NCBI GenBank assembly: GCA_961205875.1
Contig: OY540812.1
Span: 23,941,098 to 24,005,097, forward strand
Direction: 5' to 3'
From: Sialis fuliginosa
Lineage: Eukaryota > Arthropoda > Insecta > Megaloptera > Sialidae
DNA: 64,000 nt
Part shown: in pieces, positions 1-12,128 of the stretch
Position numbering within the stretch: the stretch's first letter is position 1
How the letters are laid out: each line of letters opens with the position of its first letter
The notes under the pieces: generated by a model
The model's input: only the letters and a program-made list of their open reading frames with translations
What the model was told of the DNA's origin: nothing
The model's database searches: none
Program-made: the position numbers and the translations under genes

Positions 1-857
1 TTCGCATTCGCGAATATTCGCACATTTTTTAACATTCGCATTCGCAAGAAAAAGTGCGAATGTTTTTGCGAATATTACTTGTTTTTGTAATAATAAATTT
101 TTTTTTATCTATTATGTTAAATAATTATTTTTCAGAACAGTCAACATTTATTTTTAGTTCCATGTTCTGAAAGAAATAGAAGTATTGTAATACCGTCGAA
201 AAATAGTGTAAGCAAATTCTGATTGTACTAACTTCAAAACGTAAAAAAAGTTAATTTCCGCATGGCGGCTGTGCAGTGTGCATGCTTGTGTCTGGAGGTA
301 GAATTTTCTGTCATTCACGATAACTATCGTAAAAATGTAGGTACCGATTTAAATTATTTTTGGGGGAAATGTTTGTCATAGTGAGTACTCCAGACTTACT
401 GATTTTGATGGTAATCGAATTGGGTTTTTTTTGAAATATTCACCCCCCCAAGAAAAATAAGTTTATTTTTAATAAAATTAAAGAAAACTAAATAATACAC
501 TGCATTTGAGGGGTTGTATGGATCATGCCCCAACTCCCAAAGAAAATAAAAGTTATAAAATTAAAGCAAATTGAATAATGCAATAGTGTGTAAGGGATTA
601 TATGAACCATGCTCCCCCCTCCCCAAAAAAAGAAAAACTTATCAAATTAATACAAATTAAAATTTACAAAAAAAAATGTCGAAGGGGCTTATAGGCCTTA
701 ATGCTCTCCTAAAAAGCGAAAAAATAATAAATAAAAATTTACAATAAGAAAAGTCAATATTTGCATTCGCATTCGTATTCGCGATTGTCGGACGCTAATA
801 TTCGTATTCGCATTCGCGCTCGCGAATGTTTAAAATCATACATTCGTTACATCACTA
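1..857. mobile_element. hAT-like DNA element, right part (left end outside window)
   Basis: Ends at 857 with CGTTACATCACTA, the reverse complement of TAGTGATGTAACG. This is nearly the same terminus as the hAT elements at 14447 and 14948. Both visible ends of the body (1-50 and 757-830) are filled with the iterated words TTCGCATTCGCGAA and TATTCG. The interior carries a copy of the repeat described at 158-430 and a degenerate tandem repeat of about 84 bp between roughly 440 and 700. The left end and target duplication are not in the window. Confidence 0.6.
158..430 (+). repeat. Dispersed repeat D, copy 1
   Basis: Shares CCATGTTCTGAAAGAAAT, GCATGGCGGCTGTG and GTGAGTACTCCAGAC with copies at 6500-6975 (same strand) and 25820-26290 (opposite strand). 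The family is not known to me. Confidence 0.8.
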
Positions 858-3562
858 TTTCATACGGAAAGAATAAAGATTATAGACTTGAAATAACCTC
901 TTTAAATCAATTTAGTTTTTTTTTTCACAAATAAACTGACTAAATGACGGCGCCAGCGATTTCACCGAATCCATTTTTCAATAAGTTCATGACATGATGA
1001 TATTTTCATTTAAAATCTACACAATATAAACAAGACATACATCAATGAGATATCATATTGACATTTTAAAATGATTACTATAGATAAAAAAAACATCGGG
1101 TGTGGTTTGGGAGCTACCGCTCCGCCATCTGACAGATACTAAATGTACTGAGCCATTGTTATGTTAATGTGCACGTATCTAGCCCGGTCATCGACAAACT
1201 AATTATTGAGTTTGTACGATTTTGTTTCTAGAATCGATCAGGTTGTCGTTAAAAAAGTCGACCAGTATGTCTGTACTCCAATTTTTAATCTTAAGATTTA
1301 TTTTATTACATCATAAATAATAATTAAGCAAAGGCTGGAGACTGGAGATCTATCTTTATTGGAAATACAGTATAATGTAAATATTCTTGTAGGCTAGGAT
1401 TCGTAATCGAAATGTTTAAAATATTTAAATAAATTTTGTAAAAACTGTCACCATATAATATCTGAAGAGCTTTTTTAACTCCATATCAATCAAAAAGGCA
1501 AAAACCTAAAAAAAAAGGTTCTCGATTTTTGTTTATCGACTCAGAGCCTCGCGACCCCTAGGCAAAGTACCTACTGTATAACGCGGCGCTGATCATACAC
1601 GTTTTAATTTTGGTAACACCTTTTTATAAAAAAATATATATTTATTAAGTAAATATAATGTTAATAATGTCAAATGTTAAAATTGTTTGTTAAAAATGAC
1701 ACATTTAAACAAATTCACGCCTACACATTGTAAAAATGTCCTAGTCTAAATTCATATGTACCTATATTTATAATTGAATTGTGTAATAATGTATAATAAA
1801 ACATATTTAATAAAAATATTATTATTTTTGGTCAGAAAACCCCCAGTTTTCAGAATAGTTAAAAATAACTTTTAATAACAAAATGGTAACTATTTCTATT
1901 TTTCCATTTCATCATAACTAGTACTTTTTATTTGTTACAAAAATATTTACATTTGATTTGATTTATTACTGTTTTTCATTTAATCCTATTTGGATTAAAT
2001 TATCGATAACAGACTAGAGACAGATGACAACAATCGAATTGCTTGGTTCGATTATTATAGTTCACAAGAAACCAATGAACATGACAAACTAGTAACAAGA
2101 CTTACGGACAGATCTGTACAACTAGTACACACACATTCTTATGTACTCAGATAGCTATCTGTAGATCTCTGGTTGCTGCCGAATTTCCAAAGACTGGTCT
2201 CCGACCACCTCTGACCGGTACAATTATTATTCAACAGTGTTTCTCTGTGATTGACGGATCGATGCGAGCATTGAGAACATTATTCACAAATACATTTCAA
2301 AACGAATGTATTTGTGTTTTTATTTTTTGTGATCCCATTTTTGATTTATATTGGTCATCATCTATCATATAAATCTTTCGTCATGTCAGATATAATTGAT
2401 TGGTTCGTATATTTTCGAAGTATATGCCTATTTCTTATTGGGGTAGAGTAAAAAATATGTATCACATTTAATTTAATTGTGAGAAAAACGTTTCAAGGTA
2501 ATCTAAACGTAGCATGATTTTATGAAAAGTCTTAGGGGATGGCACTCTAATATAAAATAAGGAAATACGATGTTATTTTCATTAATTTGTGATCTAAAAT
2601 AGGTGAACAATACCTATTTTAGATAATAAATCTATAGATTATCGTTTTAATGCACAAAAATGATTTTATTCTATCAAAAAACATCAAATATTATGCATAT
2701 ACCACACGTCTATATGACACGTTTGAAAATTACAAGTATGCATAATACATATTAAAAAACTTGTTATCTAAAAGACGATCATTGCAGTAAATATGTGTAT
2801 GACTAATTTCAAAAACCAACAATTGCGAGAAATGAAATTTTTATTAGATTCAGGGTTTCAATAAACAAAAAAAACGAAATTAAGACTTTCGACCATACTT
2901 ATAAATAATGTTAATATCATCTTGGTTTCGTTTCGTCCAACTTCAAGCAATCTCGTTACATCAATGTTAAATCTATTCTCACACTAAAAAATACCTATTA
3001 CTTAAATGTTCGGTTAAACTCAAATGAACATAGTAACAGATAAATTTAGTTTATATATTTAACTTTTTTGGAGCGATAACATGAATTATTGTCGTTTAAG
3101 CCGACTACAGACGTTACGATAAATCGTAGCGATCGATATATCTGTACAAACTGAACTGTGCGTTAAAACGAATACCCATAAAACCTTCACAAAGAACAGA
3201 TATATCCGTCGATCATCAGTTTCTCGTGCTAAAAACATGTCGTCGATGGATGATGGCGCATTAACGGTTTAAGATCCAAAGCTGTGAATTACTTTTGTCA
3301 AAAATTTTACTTAAGCACTTGTACAAGTACGTTATCAAAAAAAATGTACTTAAGTACATATGTGTACGCAGCTTTGTTTGAGTATGCAAACGAATTTATC
3401 GAATAGAAAAAAGAACTTGCACCGATAAATTGTGTAAACTAAATTGTCATATATATATATATATATATGTAATGATTTATCATCCACACGTTTGAAAAAT
3501 TTGCGTAGTTCAGTATCACAAGGGGACCACCAGATCCTTCTCGCACCAATTTGCTTTAAAAA
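858..3562. other. AT-rich stretch without recognised gene
   Basis: No exon or clear element. An (AT)n microsatellite lies at about 3449-3468. Weak inverted GATCGATATATCTGT / ACAGATATATCCGTCGATC near 3132-3213 suggests a degraded TIR element. Confidence 0.5.
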
Positions 3563-3885
3563 AAATTAGGGTTGTAGTAGTGGCATAGATAAACCTACAC
3601 ACCAACCCGTTTCATGGAAAACTCATAAACAAACGAGAAAAAAAATTTAATTCCTTTGTAAATTCGCTTAAACATATTTTATGTATCTATCCAGTTGAAG
3701 TCAAACGCAACACTAGCGGTGGCTCGATCGTTAGCGCTACGGGCTGACAATCTTGAATGTCCGGATTCGATCCTCGGTGCGATCGAATTTACAAAGGAAA
3801 TTCTTATTTTTTTCTCGTTTGTTTATGAGTTTACCGTGTGTAGATTTGTCTATACCACTACTACAACCTTAATTTGGTCACCCTG
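3563..3885. repeat. Head-to-head SINE-like copies with a tRNA-like promoter segment
   Basis: Two inverted arms of about 100 bp share TTTACAAAGGAA, CTCGTTTGTTTATGAG and CCACTACTACAACC (3563-3665 minus, 3775-3885 plus). Only the right copy keeps a tRNA-like head. There 3717-3774 has an A-box-like TGGCTCGATCG and a B-box-like GGATTCGATCC. The flanks do not fold as a tRNA acceptor stem, so this is a tRNA-derived SINE head rather than a tRNA gene. The left copy is truncated at the head. Confidence 0.6.
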
Positions 3886-3886
3886 T

Positions 3887-4140
3887 TAGTGGCAGACTAA
3901 GGAAGGTTGGTTCTAGGGGCGGGATGTTAGTTATGCAAACCTTTCAATAGCAAATTGTCCTTTTTTTCGTTGTGAAGGTAATTTGGCACCCTCTAAAATC
4001 AATTTTGCACCCTCTTGCAGTTTGTAAATACCTTTTTTTAGTTCTCGTGTCACTTTTCAAACCACATTAAATTCTTTTAACTCATTTTGGCACTCCCTGT
4101 ACCTTGGCTCCCGGGATGGTCCATCCTTAGTCCGCCACTG
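3887..4140. mobile_element. Short TIR element, possibly hAT-type
   Basis: Left end TAGTGGCAGACTAAGG; right end CCTTAGTCCGCCACTG, whose reverse complement is CAGTGGCGGACTAAGG. The termini are hAT-like, but the 8-bp flanks do not match, so the target duplication is lost or the boundary is wrong. A related left end (CAGTGGCAGACTAAGG) occurs at about 44433. Confidence 0.5.
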
Positions 4141-5918
4141 TTCAGACTGAATAGACACATATATCGTTACCTCTGATTGCTTCAATCGATATATTATAGA
4201 TAAATGATTTAAGAAAAACTGTAGGTAACTATCGTTTGTGAAAATGGACATAAATCAATACATTTGTAACAAAAAATACATTTTGAGTAATTTGTTTTGT
4301 TTACTGAAAGTTGTTTTACAAATAAAATATATAAGTGATATCAAAATTTAAAATAATCGAATGAAATTAACTTCTGAATGGCAATATGCAAATTTGTAAT
4401 AAAATCTAACGGGAAAATTAATTATAACAAAATATTTCATAATCCAAAATAGTTAACAAGTTCCTTTTGAGTTTCTGAATAACCTTACCTACTATTCGAA
4501 TACAATCTAAATATAATTTGCTGCGCCTCCGGCGAAATACGAAAAAACACCCCTTGGTAATAGGGAATATCTTTTGTTGTTGTCATAAAAAGCTCTTCTA
4601 CCCCATTTTGCCGCCCCCGGTAGGTAGACATGTTAGAAAAATATTTAGATATCTGATTGATGTGGATTTATTTCAACAATTTTTTTTCGCGGGTCATCAA
4701 GCTAGAATTTTCGGCGGATCATTTCCCGCTAAAAAAAAACTAAACACTTTTTTTTGACGACGGCCAAAAAAAGTTTGTTGACTTACCGGGCCCCCAGACT
4801 GTGCTTCTTTATGTTTGCCACTACATGTTGCTTCTTTCTTCTTTTGTTCTGTGCTACTGCCTGTAAAGTTAAGTAAACACCTATATATCTAGCGTGACTT
4901 CTGCCGAACTCTATCGAGTGTTGTCCGGCTGATTGTGAGTAAACAGTGCTAGATCAAAAGTTAGTTGAGCATTGTTGCTTTATCCATCTTAACTTAATTT
5001 ACTTTGTTTTATAATAAGTACTATAAAAACATTATTGTGAAATACATACATATATGTGTACTACGGGGCTCCTAAAAAGCTTATTACACCCTTGAATACA
5101 TATATCGATGATTCATGGCATCTATAGTTTAAATTACTGCCATTCTATAATAGATTTTCCTTTGTTATTATAATAGTATAAAACCTGCATATAAAATATA
5201 ATAGTTCTTAAACCGATTTATATTAAGATAATATTCACAAAATAATAGATAATAAAGAATTATATTCATACAAGTATGTACATTTAACACAAACCCTATA
5301 CGATATCTTCATTGGGTAGGTACCTACATACAGAAAGCGAGTTATTGTTTTAATCTATTTGTTAAGTTGTAGCTGTCAATTGAACAGTAAGATTGAAATC
5401 TACGCCTCTGTGACTCGGACTTCATTAATTAGCCAATGTATTCAAATCATCTGCGTTCGATTGATTATTCCACGTATCTTATTCTATATTTCATTTTATC
5501 TACATCACTTTAACTTTGTACAGTTTAATTGAAACTATACCTATTATGTAGCATATATTATATGGCCTGAGAAATATTGATATGAACAAATAACCGTTCA
5601 TTGTAGTTATGAAAGCGATTAACTGTATTTGTTTGAACTTTTTTTAAATTTACTACAGTGAAGAAATTCAAAAAGATTACTAGTCCTGTAGAATTAGTAT
5701 TTTTTATGTCAAAATTATTTAAAAGCAGGGTTCGAAATTATTGCGGATAATTTTGTGTTAAAATTTGATTACGTAAAACAATACTAAATACCGCAGGTTA
5801 AACTATGAGGATCTCGGAAACTCTAAGAGATAGAGATTTGGAGAAATGCCATGGCGATCTTTGCATGGTAAAGTGTATTAAATAGGTAAATAAATATAAC
5901 TTTTAAAGCATATGCATA
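4141..5918. other. AT-rich stretch without recognised gene
   Basis: Contains a GC-rich patch at about 4520-4800 (ccgcccccggtaggtagac, ttaccgggcccccagac) that looks like a decayed transposon. The open frame over it has no recognisable domain. Confidence 0.4.
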
Positions 5919-6196
5919 CACTGCAGACTTTTAGTCGGCTGATAGTTTGACGGGGTGGCAATTGGCATGGAGATATATATGGAAGTGCACACACCACACC
6001 TACCGATTAAAAATCGGTCGACTGAATATTCAAATGGGCTGGCGGTCGATTACCATTGTTATCGGTTTGCTGGTAATCAGTATGATATACTATGTGTATG
6101 CACTTCCATCAAACAAAAATGTTTAATCAAATCGGTTTGTAGCTCGAACCCGATCAAATTATCGGCCGACTATCGAGCGACTAAAAATCTGTAATG
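5919..6196. mobile_element. Short TIR element (MITE) with iterated ATCGG/CGGTCGA words
   Basis: Left terminus CACTGCAGACTTTTAGTCGG pairs with the reverse complement of the right, CATTACAGATTTTTAGTCG. The inside is filled with CCGAT, ATCGG and CGGTCGA words in both orientations. The open frame across it is incidental. Confidence 0.65.
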
Positions 6197-6499
6197 TGTT
6201 CATTTTTCCAGATATTTTGAAGACTATGTATTTTACATAAATTGTATTTCATTGAAAAGGAAAGACTTGTTAAATAATTTGAAAATTTATGAAAACATGT
6301 CTATCTCGTATCTTAAAAACTATGCGATTTCTGTATATTAAATATATATGTTTGAACAGACAATATTAACACCTACAATATTTATTTTAATTTTAATTTG
6401 CTTAAGACATGCTTACGATGGAAAATTTCGGACTAAGACCCCTTACACACTAGCGACTTTTGGCAGCGCGACTATCGCGTACATTCATTTTACATTTTT

Positions 6500-6975
6500 A
6501 CTTCCATGTTCTGAAAGAAATGGAAGTATTGTAATACCATCGAAAAATCGTGTCCGAGAAAATGACAAATTCTGATTGTACTAACTTCAAAACTTAAAGA
6601 AAAGTTAATTTCCGCATGGCGGCTGTGCGTGTGTCTGTGTGTCAGGATGTAGATTTTTTTTCGTTCACGATAACTACCGTAAAAATGCACCGATCTAAAT
6701 TATTTTTGGGGAAAATGTTTGTCTCAGTGAGTACTCCAGACCTATTGATTTTGGTGCTAATCGGATTAGAGGTTTTGGAAATATTCGAAATTTTGTAACT
6801 TTTTTCGTCTAAAAAGTGAATATTGCGAGTATTATCTCACTAATTTTGATAAGATTTGGTACATTTGCAGTTCAATTGAATCTAAGGGACATTTATTATT
6901 TGTACGTGCCTAAACAGCCGTTAAAGGGGTGAAAAACACACTTAAAATTTGAATTTTAAATACTAATATGTCATT
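6500..6975 (+). repeat. Dispersed repeat D, copy 2
   Basis: Same family as 158-430, including CCATGTTCTGAAAGAAAT and GCATGGCGGCTGTG. Here it is embedded within the TIR element 6438-7529. Confidence 0.8.
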
Positions 6976-7361
6976 AATTCATGTTGCCTTGGAAACAAAT
7001 GCAACTAAATTCAAATTGTCAAATTAGTTTTTCTACGAATGTGAATTATGTCTTTGACATTAGAAAACTAATATTTATGTACAAATGGCAAAAAGAGCTG
7101 TAACCGTTGTAAGTATATATGTTTTTTTAATGTATTACGATATGTATATTCATAGTAGTAGGTTATATAAATAAAATATTTAAAAAAATGTATATTTAAA
7201 AATTATTTAAAAAGATAGAAAGAACATGGAAGTCATGTATGGTTCTCCATACCGATATTTTTATATGTTAATCGCAAAACCCATACACACTGATAGTCGC
7301 GCTTCCTATAATAGCATTGCATGGCGCGATAGTCGTGCTACTAAAAGTCGCTAGTGTGTAA

Positions 7362-7521
7362 AGCCGCGGTCACATTAGGCTGGTTTACCAGCGCTGCTTT
7401 GCCAGCGCTGCTAGCAGCCGAGTAGCAGCGTAGTGTGAACCCGTACCAGCCGCTGGTTGCTGGTGCTGCTAGCAGCGCTGGCAAAGCAGCGCTGGTAAAC
7501 CAGCCTAATGTGACCGCGGTT
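7362..7521. mobile_element. 160-bp near-palindromic MITE, PIF/Harbinger-like, TAA target duplication
   Basis: Starts AGCCGCGGTCACATTAGG and ends CCTAATGTGACCGCGGTT, with arms of about 55 bp. It is built of CAGCGCTG and GCTGCTAGCAGC words and is much more GC-rich than its surroundings. TAA flanks it at 7359-7361 and 7522-7524. The 3-bp TWA duplication and CACATTA-type terminus fit non-autonomous PIF/Harbinger elements. Confidence 0.8.
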
Positions 7522-7740
7522 TAAGGGGTGTAAAACGGTTTTTAATTAATATCTAGTTAGCTATGAAAATTTTGTGGGATGTAAATACACTGTGAAATTG
7601 CCACCTCTTAAAGATAACTTAACCTAATATTTATCTCTTACGGTTTCCAAGATCCCCATACTGTACCCTGGTATTTAGACATTATATATTCATATGTATT
7701 CATATACCTACAAACTTATTCAAATTAACCGGATCACCTA

Positions 7741-7898
7741 AATATTTTTGCGGACTTTGGTTATTAAATTGATTAAATAAAGAGTTAAGTACTTGTTTTA
7801 TTAGCAACATGTTCATGAAAATTATAAAAAAGAAGCACGCCAATCACAAAAACAGTAAACCTTGCTCTTATAGCGGCTATAACTGGTGCCAGTACCTT
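7741..7898 (+). mobile_element. MITE family C, truncated copy
   Basis: Ends GGTGCCAGTACCTT and shares CGGACTTTGGT, AAACAGTAAACCTT and CTTATAGCG with the copies at 54680-55133 and, inverted, 41784-42328. Only the right part is present. Confidence 0.75.
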
Positions 7899-8589
7899 GT
7901 TTTAATTTTAAAATGAATAGTGTAATGTTTGAATGCCAGCCCGATCGACTTACTATATATTGTTTTTATTAAGTGCAAATCTCGAGTACCTATCTATAAT
8001 TACAGACGTTACTGTTTCATACAAATAATAATAATGGGAGAGATCAATCAAGACCAAGACACAGATAGACATTGACTGTGGCGCCACCGTTGTTGAGCTG
8101 CGAACCCTATACGAACGAAACTACTGTCCGTGACTCTACATAGATTTTAATAGATATTCAAGACATTTAAATTTAGTGGTAAATTAGTTTAGAATGATTC
8201 TGTGATGCTAATAGACCTCCATTGAAGCTTTTCTTGCAACGTTTTTTCATTATTGAAATTAGACACGTAGTTTTTCTTTATTTTATTTTATATTGTATAA
8301 TATTTAAGGGAAGGAGGGAACTTGAAGTTACTGAAAAACTAAATAAAGGTAGGTATATTATACGCTTGTATTGTTGTTATATGAGTTGTAGAGAAGTCAA
8401 AACGTTTAACTAGCAATAAAAAAAACATACTCTTATGAAAATATAATAGATAATGTAATTATATAATAAAATGATTTTTTATATTTATGATTTCTAAAAA
8501 ATATTTAACTGAAAATTAATAAAAAGAGAGATAGCTTTTTATAAGATATACTATGGAAACTAATAACAAAGTTTTTTTATTATTTATTA
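7899..8589. other. AT-rich stretch, nothing recognised
   Basis: No exon, motif array or clear element seen. The open frame at 8222-8413 is low complexity. Confidence 0.5.
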
Positions 8590-8730
8590 ATGAAAAAATA
8601 AAAAAACCATCCGACCAAGTTTCAATAATATCGGTTCAGTGGTTCGTGAGTTATGCGTGTGACAAGGATTCAGAGGACAGACGGACGGACACACGGACAC
8701 ACGGACAGACAGACAGACACGGAACGAAAA
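8590..8730 (+). mobile_element. Non-LTR retrotransposon/SINE-type tail
   Basis: Reads ccaagtttcaataatatcgg, then ttcagtggttcgtgagttat, then a run of acggacac and gacagacag units. This is typical of RTE-like 3' ends in insects. Confidence 0.5.
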
Positions 8731-8880
8731 GTGTTTGCCTTGACGTGAAACGGATAAATCAATTTAAAATTTTGAAATCGGAGAACATTTTTTTGTCTCA
8801 ATCTGAAACGATCACATAGCTTCTCGTATCTTCGATATTGCGAGGAAACAAAACTCTATAATATGACGAAATTACCTATA
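8731..8880 (+). repeat. Dispersed repeat F, copy 1
   Basis: Shares a 'gacctgaaacgg...aaatcgga...cttctcgtatcttcgat' pattern with 10745-10840 and 11140-11230. Confidence 0.5.
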
Positions 8881-9542
8881 AATATATAAATATTGAGATA
8901 ATTCAGCATAGTCACCGAATCCACTGAATGGGGGGGAGGATCAAATGAATAATGGATGAATCTGTGCTCTAGTTTATATTAAATTAAAGAAAGCATTCAA
9001 TCGTCTACAAAATTAAATAATTTTTTTATTTCTCTTTATTATTGTACAATATTAAAATAGCTGTTACGTTAGTTAAAAAAAAATCACTAACAATAAGAAA
9101 TTTATCAAAATGGAAATAGTACAGTTTATCCGGCAAGTAACTGTGCATTTTGGGTGGATAGCGATTTTTTTTCGACTGCCAACTAAAAAATGACACGAAA
9201 AATTCTAAAATTTTTTTTAGGGTTCTTAGGTTTTTGACACGGAATACATATTGTATATATGTCACATAACAGGGCGCTCTAAAAATTTACCCGAGTTAAG
9301 TTAGCTCTGCTAATGCCATCTCCTCTGGTCTGCTCCACAAATATCGTGAGAGATTTAATTGTGAAACTAATTTAATACCGATTCTCACATCTTCAGGATG
9401 TGCAATTAGAAAAACAAACATCCTTGTGCAAATATTGTATTAGATCAACCATATGTTCTACCTAATATGGCACATTATGTATATTGTACTCACATTTGAT
9501 CCTCTTATCGATAACCGAACCATTTAGAATTTATGTTTTTAC

Positions 9543-10345
9543 TAGCTGTTACCCGCGGCTTCGCACGCGTGGATTTCGTGACAAGGGTGAATTATTAATT
9601 TGTTTTGGCTTTTTATTCACTATACAAAATCGTAAATATCACCGCTTCTATGCGAGATATGGGGTTGTTTCCCCCTAAATCTCCCACCGTAGTGGTATTT
9701 TTGCGCTGGATCAAATGAAACTAATTACAACCTTCCATAAGTGACAGGTGGTGAAATATTAAATTTTCTGTTTTTTGATTTTATTTATTAAACAAAACCG
9801 TAAATATATAGGTTTATATGTGAGAAATGGGGTTGTTTTTCCATTAAAACCTCCTCCGTTGAATTTTTTTCGCCGAATCGAATGAAATCAATTACAATCC
9901 TTCATATCTGACAAATTTAAAAAACCCAGCTCCTGTCTAACCCTATCATTAGGGGTAATTTATTTTATTTTTATTTTTACTGAAGACTATTTTGTCCGAA
10001 TTTACCTTTATATCTTAAGTAGTTATGCAAACAAACATATAAAAAATCCACCATCTTGTCGAAATTTTTATTTTTATTGAATATTGTTTGGTCTGAATAG
10101 AGTTTTTATACTATAGAATATTTATGCTAAGATTCAAGTAAATTCCCCATACAAGCTTTTCCATCCCCTAGCAATTCCTTATGTGTTGAATTTTTGGGTC
10201 ACGAAGTAGCCTATGTCCTTCCTCAGGATGCAAGCTATCTCTCTACCAAATTTCATCAAGTTCGGTTCAACGGTTTAGCCGTGAAAAGGTATAACAAACA
10301 GACAGACAGGCAGATTTACTTTCTCTTTTAATTATAATATTAGTA
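9543..10345 (+). mobile_element. RTE/SINE-type element with an internal tandem duplication
   Basis: Starts tagctgttacccgcggcttc and runs to cagacagacaggcag, then taattataatattagta. The middle includes atgcaagctatctctctacc and accaaatttcatcaagttcg. Two degenerate copies of a unit of about 170 bp (9590-9760, 9770-9930) share CAAAAYCGTAAATAT and GGGGTTGTTT. No intact coding region. Confidence 0.65.
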
Positions 10346-10744
10346 CCTATATTTTATTATTTATTATTGTTGAGTGGTAATGAGTCATGCAGAAATCGAA
10401 ACGATTAACTTAACAAAACAAACAGGTAAACAAACGAGAGCAAGACGGCCATGTTTGTTTATCTGTAGTACTGTCGAGTGCTATGATACTTTTGTTTAAT
10501 CTTGTTATCGTTCTTGGTCTCGTATTATTAAAACTTAAGCCGGTCTCGTCTCATAGAACAAGGTCAGATCGAGATATGTCTCGGTTGTGCGAAGCTCTTG
10601 TCACCATAACCGATGTAACTATTTCTGATCTGATATGGAAAGTAATAATATTTATTTTATAAACTGTGGTACAGTGTAAAATAAGACGACAAAAAAATAG
10701 AGAAAAAAAAGAAAATACAACACCAATTAATACTAAACCGATTA

Positions 10745-10840
10745 TAAAATTTATGTTTGACCTGAAACGGAAAGATCAAGTGAAAATTTTGATATCGGAA
10801 TACAAAAAGCTTCTCGTATCTTTGATAATAAAACAATTCA
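10745..10840 (+). repeat. Dispersed repeat F, copy 2
   Basis: TGACCTGAAACGGA, then GATATCGGAA and CTTCTCGTATCTTTGATA, matching the family at 8731 and 11140. Confidence 0.5.
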
Positions 10841-11139
10841 TAACAAAGACACAACGCATTTTATTCATTATTGAATAAAAATCACAATAGCCATGAAAAA
10901 CTAAAATATTATGTTTGTTAGTCGAGGAGTCAACAATCACCTCGAGTGCAATTTAAATTCAAGTCAAGTAAGCTTTGGAAAAAAGAATGGTTGATGTTTG
11001 AAATTTTTATATTTATTTAAATTTGTTGTTTATTTTGTTAATGTATAACAGCAATGAGTGGCAATGACGGCTTTAGGGAGGGAGGCTGGGCAATCGCCTG
11101 GGGTAACAGTTCAGAAGGGGTGGCGGATGATCACATAGA

Positions 11140-11230
11140 GAAAAACTTAAATTCTAGTCGAATTTTTTTTCTCTTTAAAAAACGATCATAAAGTTTCTCG
11201 TTTCTTTGATATGACGAGAAAAAAATTTTA
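11140..11230 (+). repeat. Dispersed repeat F, copy 3
   Basis: AACGATCATAAAGTTTCTCG and TTTCTTTGATATGACGAG, matching the right part of the copy at 8731-8880. Confidence 0.45.
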
Positions 11231-11484
11231 TTAATTTCTAATAAGTTAGTAGAAAGTATATCGGAGTAATTTGGGAGCATTTAATCTAGATTAAAAGAAT
11301 TGAAAATGAGAAGAAAAGTTAATGTAAATATTCCTCTTAATATGAGTCCTCAAAACATATAGCCAGCTGTATTACTGTAATACGTACCTACTTGATTGTT
11401 TTCTTGAATTTTAACTTTTGAATATTTATTTTAAACAATATGCTGTCTTACGTCCGTTATTTTGATTTTTTATGTAGGTATACC

Positions 11485-11560
11485 CAGTGTCAAAATCAGT
11501 CCAGCCGTTTTGGAGTTACAGGGGTACAAATACATATACAAATAAACATTACATCTAACC
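11485..11560 (+). mobile_element. Non-LTR retrotransposon 3' tail fragment
   Basis: Reads gtcaaaatcagtccagccg and ttttggagttacaggggtac followed by short A-rich repeats, the usual 3' end of insect LINE remnants. No coding region remains. Confidence 0.4.
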
Positions 11561-11997
11561 ACAATAATGTCTTTCTCGCATAGTCAGGTAATAAAACAAA
11601 TAAATGAAACTCATAGTTAAGTATACGTATTTTATTATATGCAAATATACAGACAGTACAATGTAAAAATATATAAAATAATAAAAATAACTAAATTGTT
11701 ATATTAAGAGTATTAAAAATAATTTGTGTGTAAATAGATTGACTAGAAAATATGTAAATAAAAAATAATCTGAATAATATATATGTACAAAAATAATAAC
11801 AAAAAACACGTAACAATTCTAATGAGTACATAATAATAATACTTAAATCTATTTTTACTAGCATCTAAAAAATAAAATAAAAACAAAAACATTTGTTTAA
11901 AGTTCAAGTACCAAAAACATTATTTATAATAAGTACGTTGCTTTAAAAAAATAAAATAAAACATACATTATCTTATTTATTCTACAGTAGTCTTACG

Positions 11998-12128
11998 CCT
12001 TGGCACTTTACAATACAAGTGGCATTTTAGCTGCGTCAAAACGCAGCGGCGTTTTTTTTATTGAATCACATATAATAGATTTGCAAGGTTGAAGCGCTGA
12101 CGGACACCGTTTCTGTAAAGTGCTAAGG
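11998..12128. mobile_element. 131-bp TIR MITE
   Basis: CCTTGGCACTTTACA at the left against the reverse complement CCTTAGCACTTTACA at the right (14 of 15 match). The interior is GC-rich with GCTGCG...CGCAGC. No clear target duplication. Confidence 0.65.

Larger units (their letters stand above)
6438..7529. mobile_element. TIR DNA element, interrupted near its right end
   Basis: Left end ACCCCTTACACACTAGCGAC (from 6438). The right end reads GTCGCTAGTGTGTAA, then an inserted palindrome, then GGGGT at 7525-7529. The terminal repeats agree over about 37 bp with four differences. The interior includes repeat D. Removing 7362-7521 and one TAA restores CGCTAGTGTGTAAGGGGT, the exact complement of the left end. 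Confidence 0.8.

Noticed and set aside
3717-3774. tRNA gene
   Set aside because: A- and B-box-like sequences are present, but the flanks do not form an acceptor stem and the anticodon arm is poor; it is better read as a SINE head.
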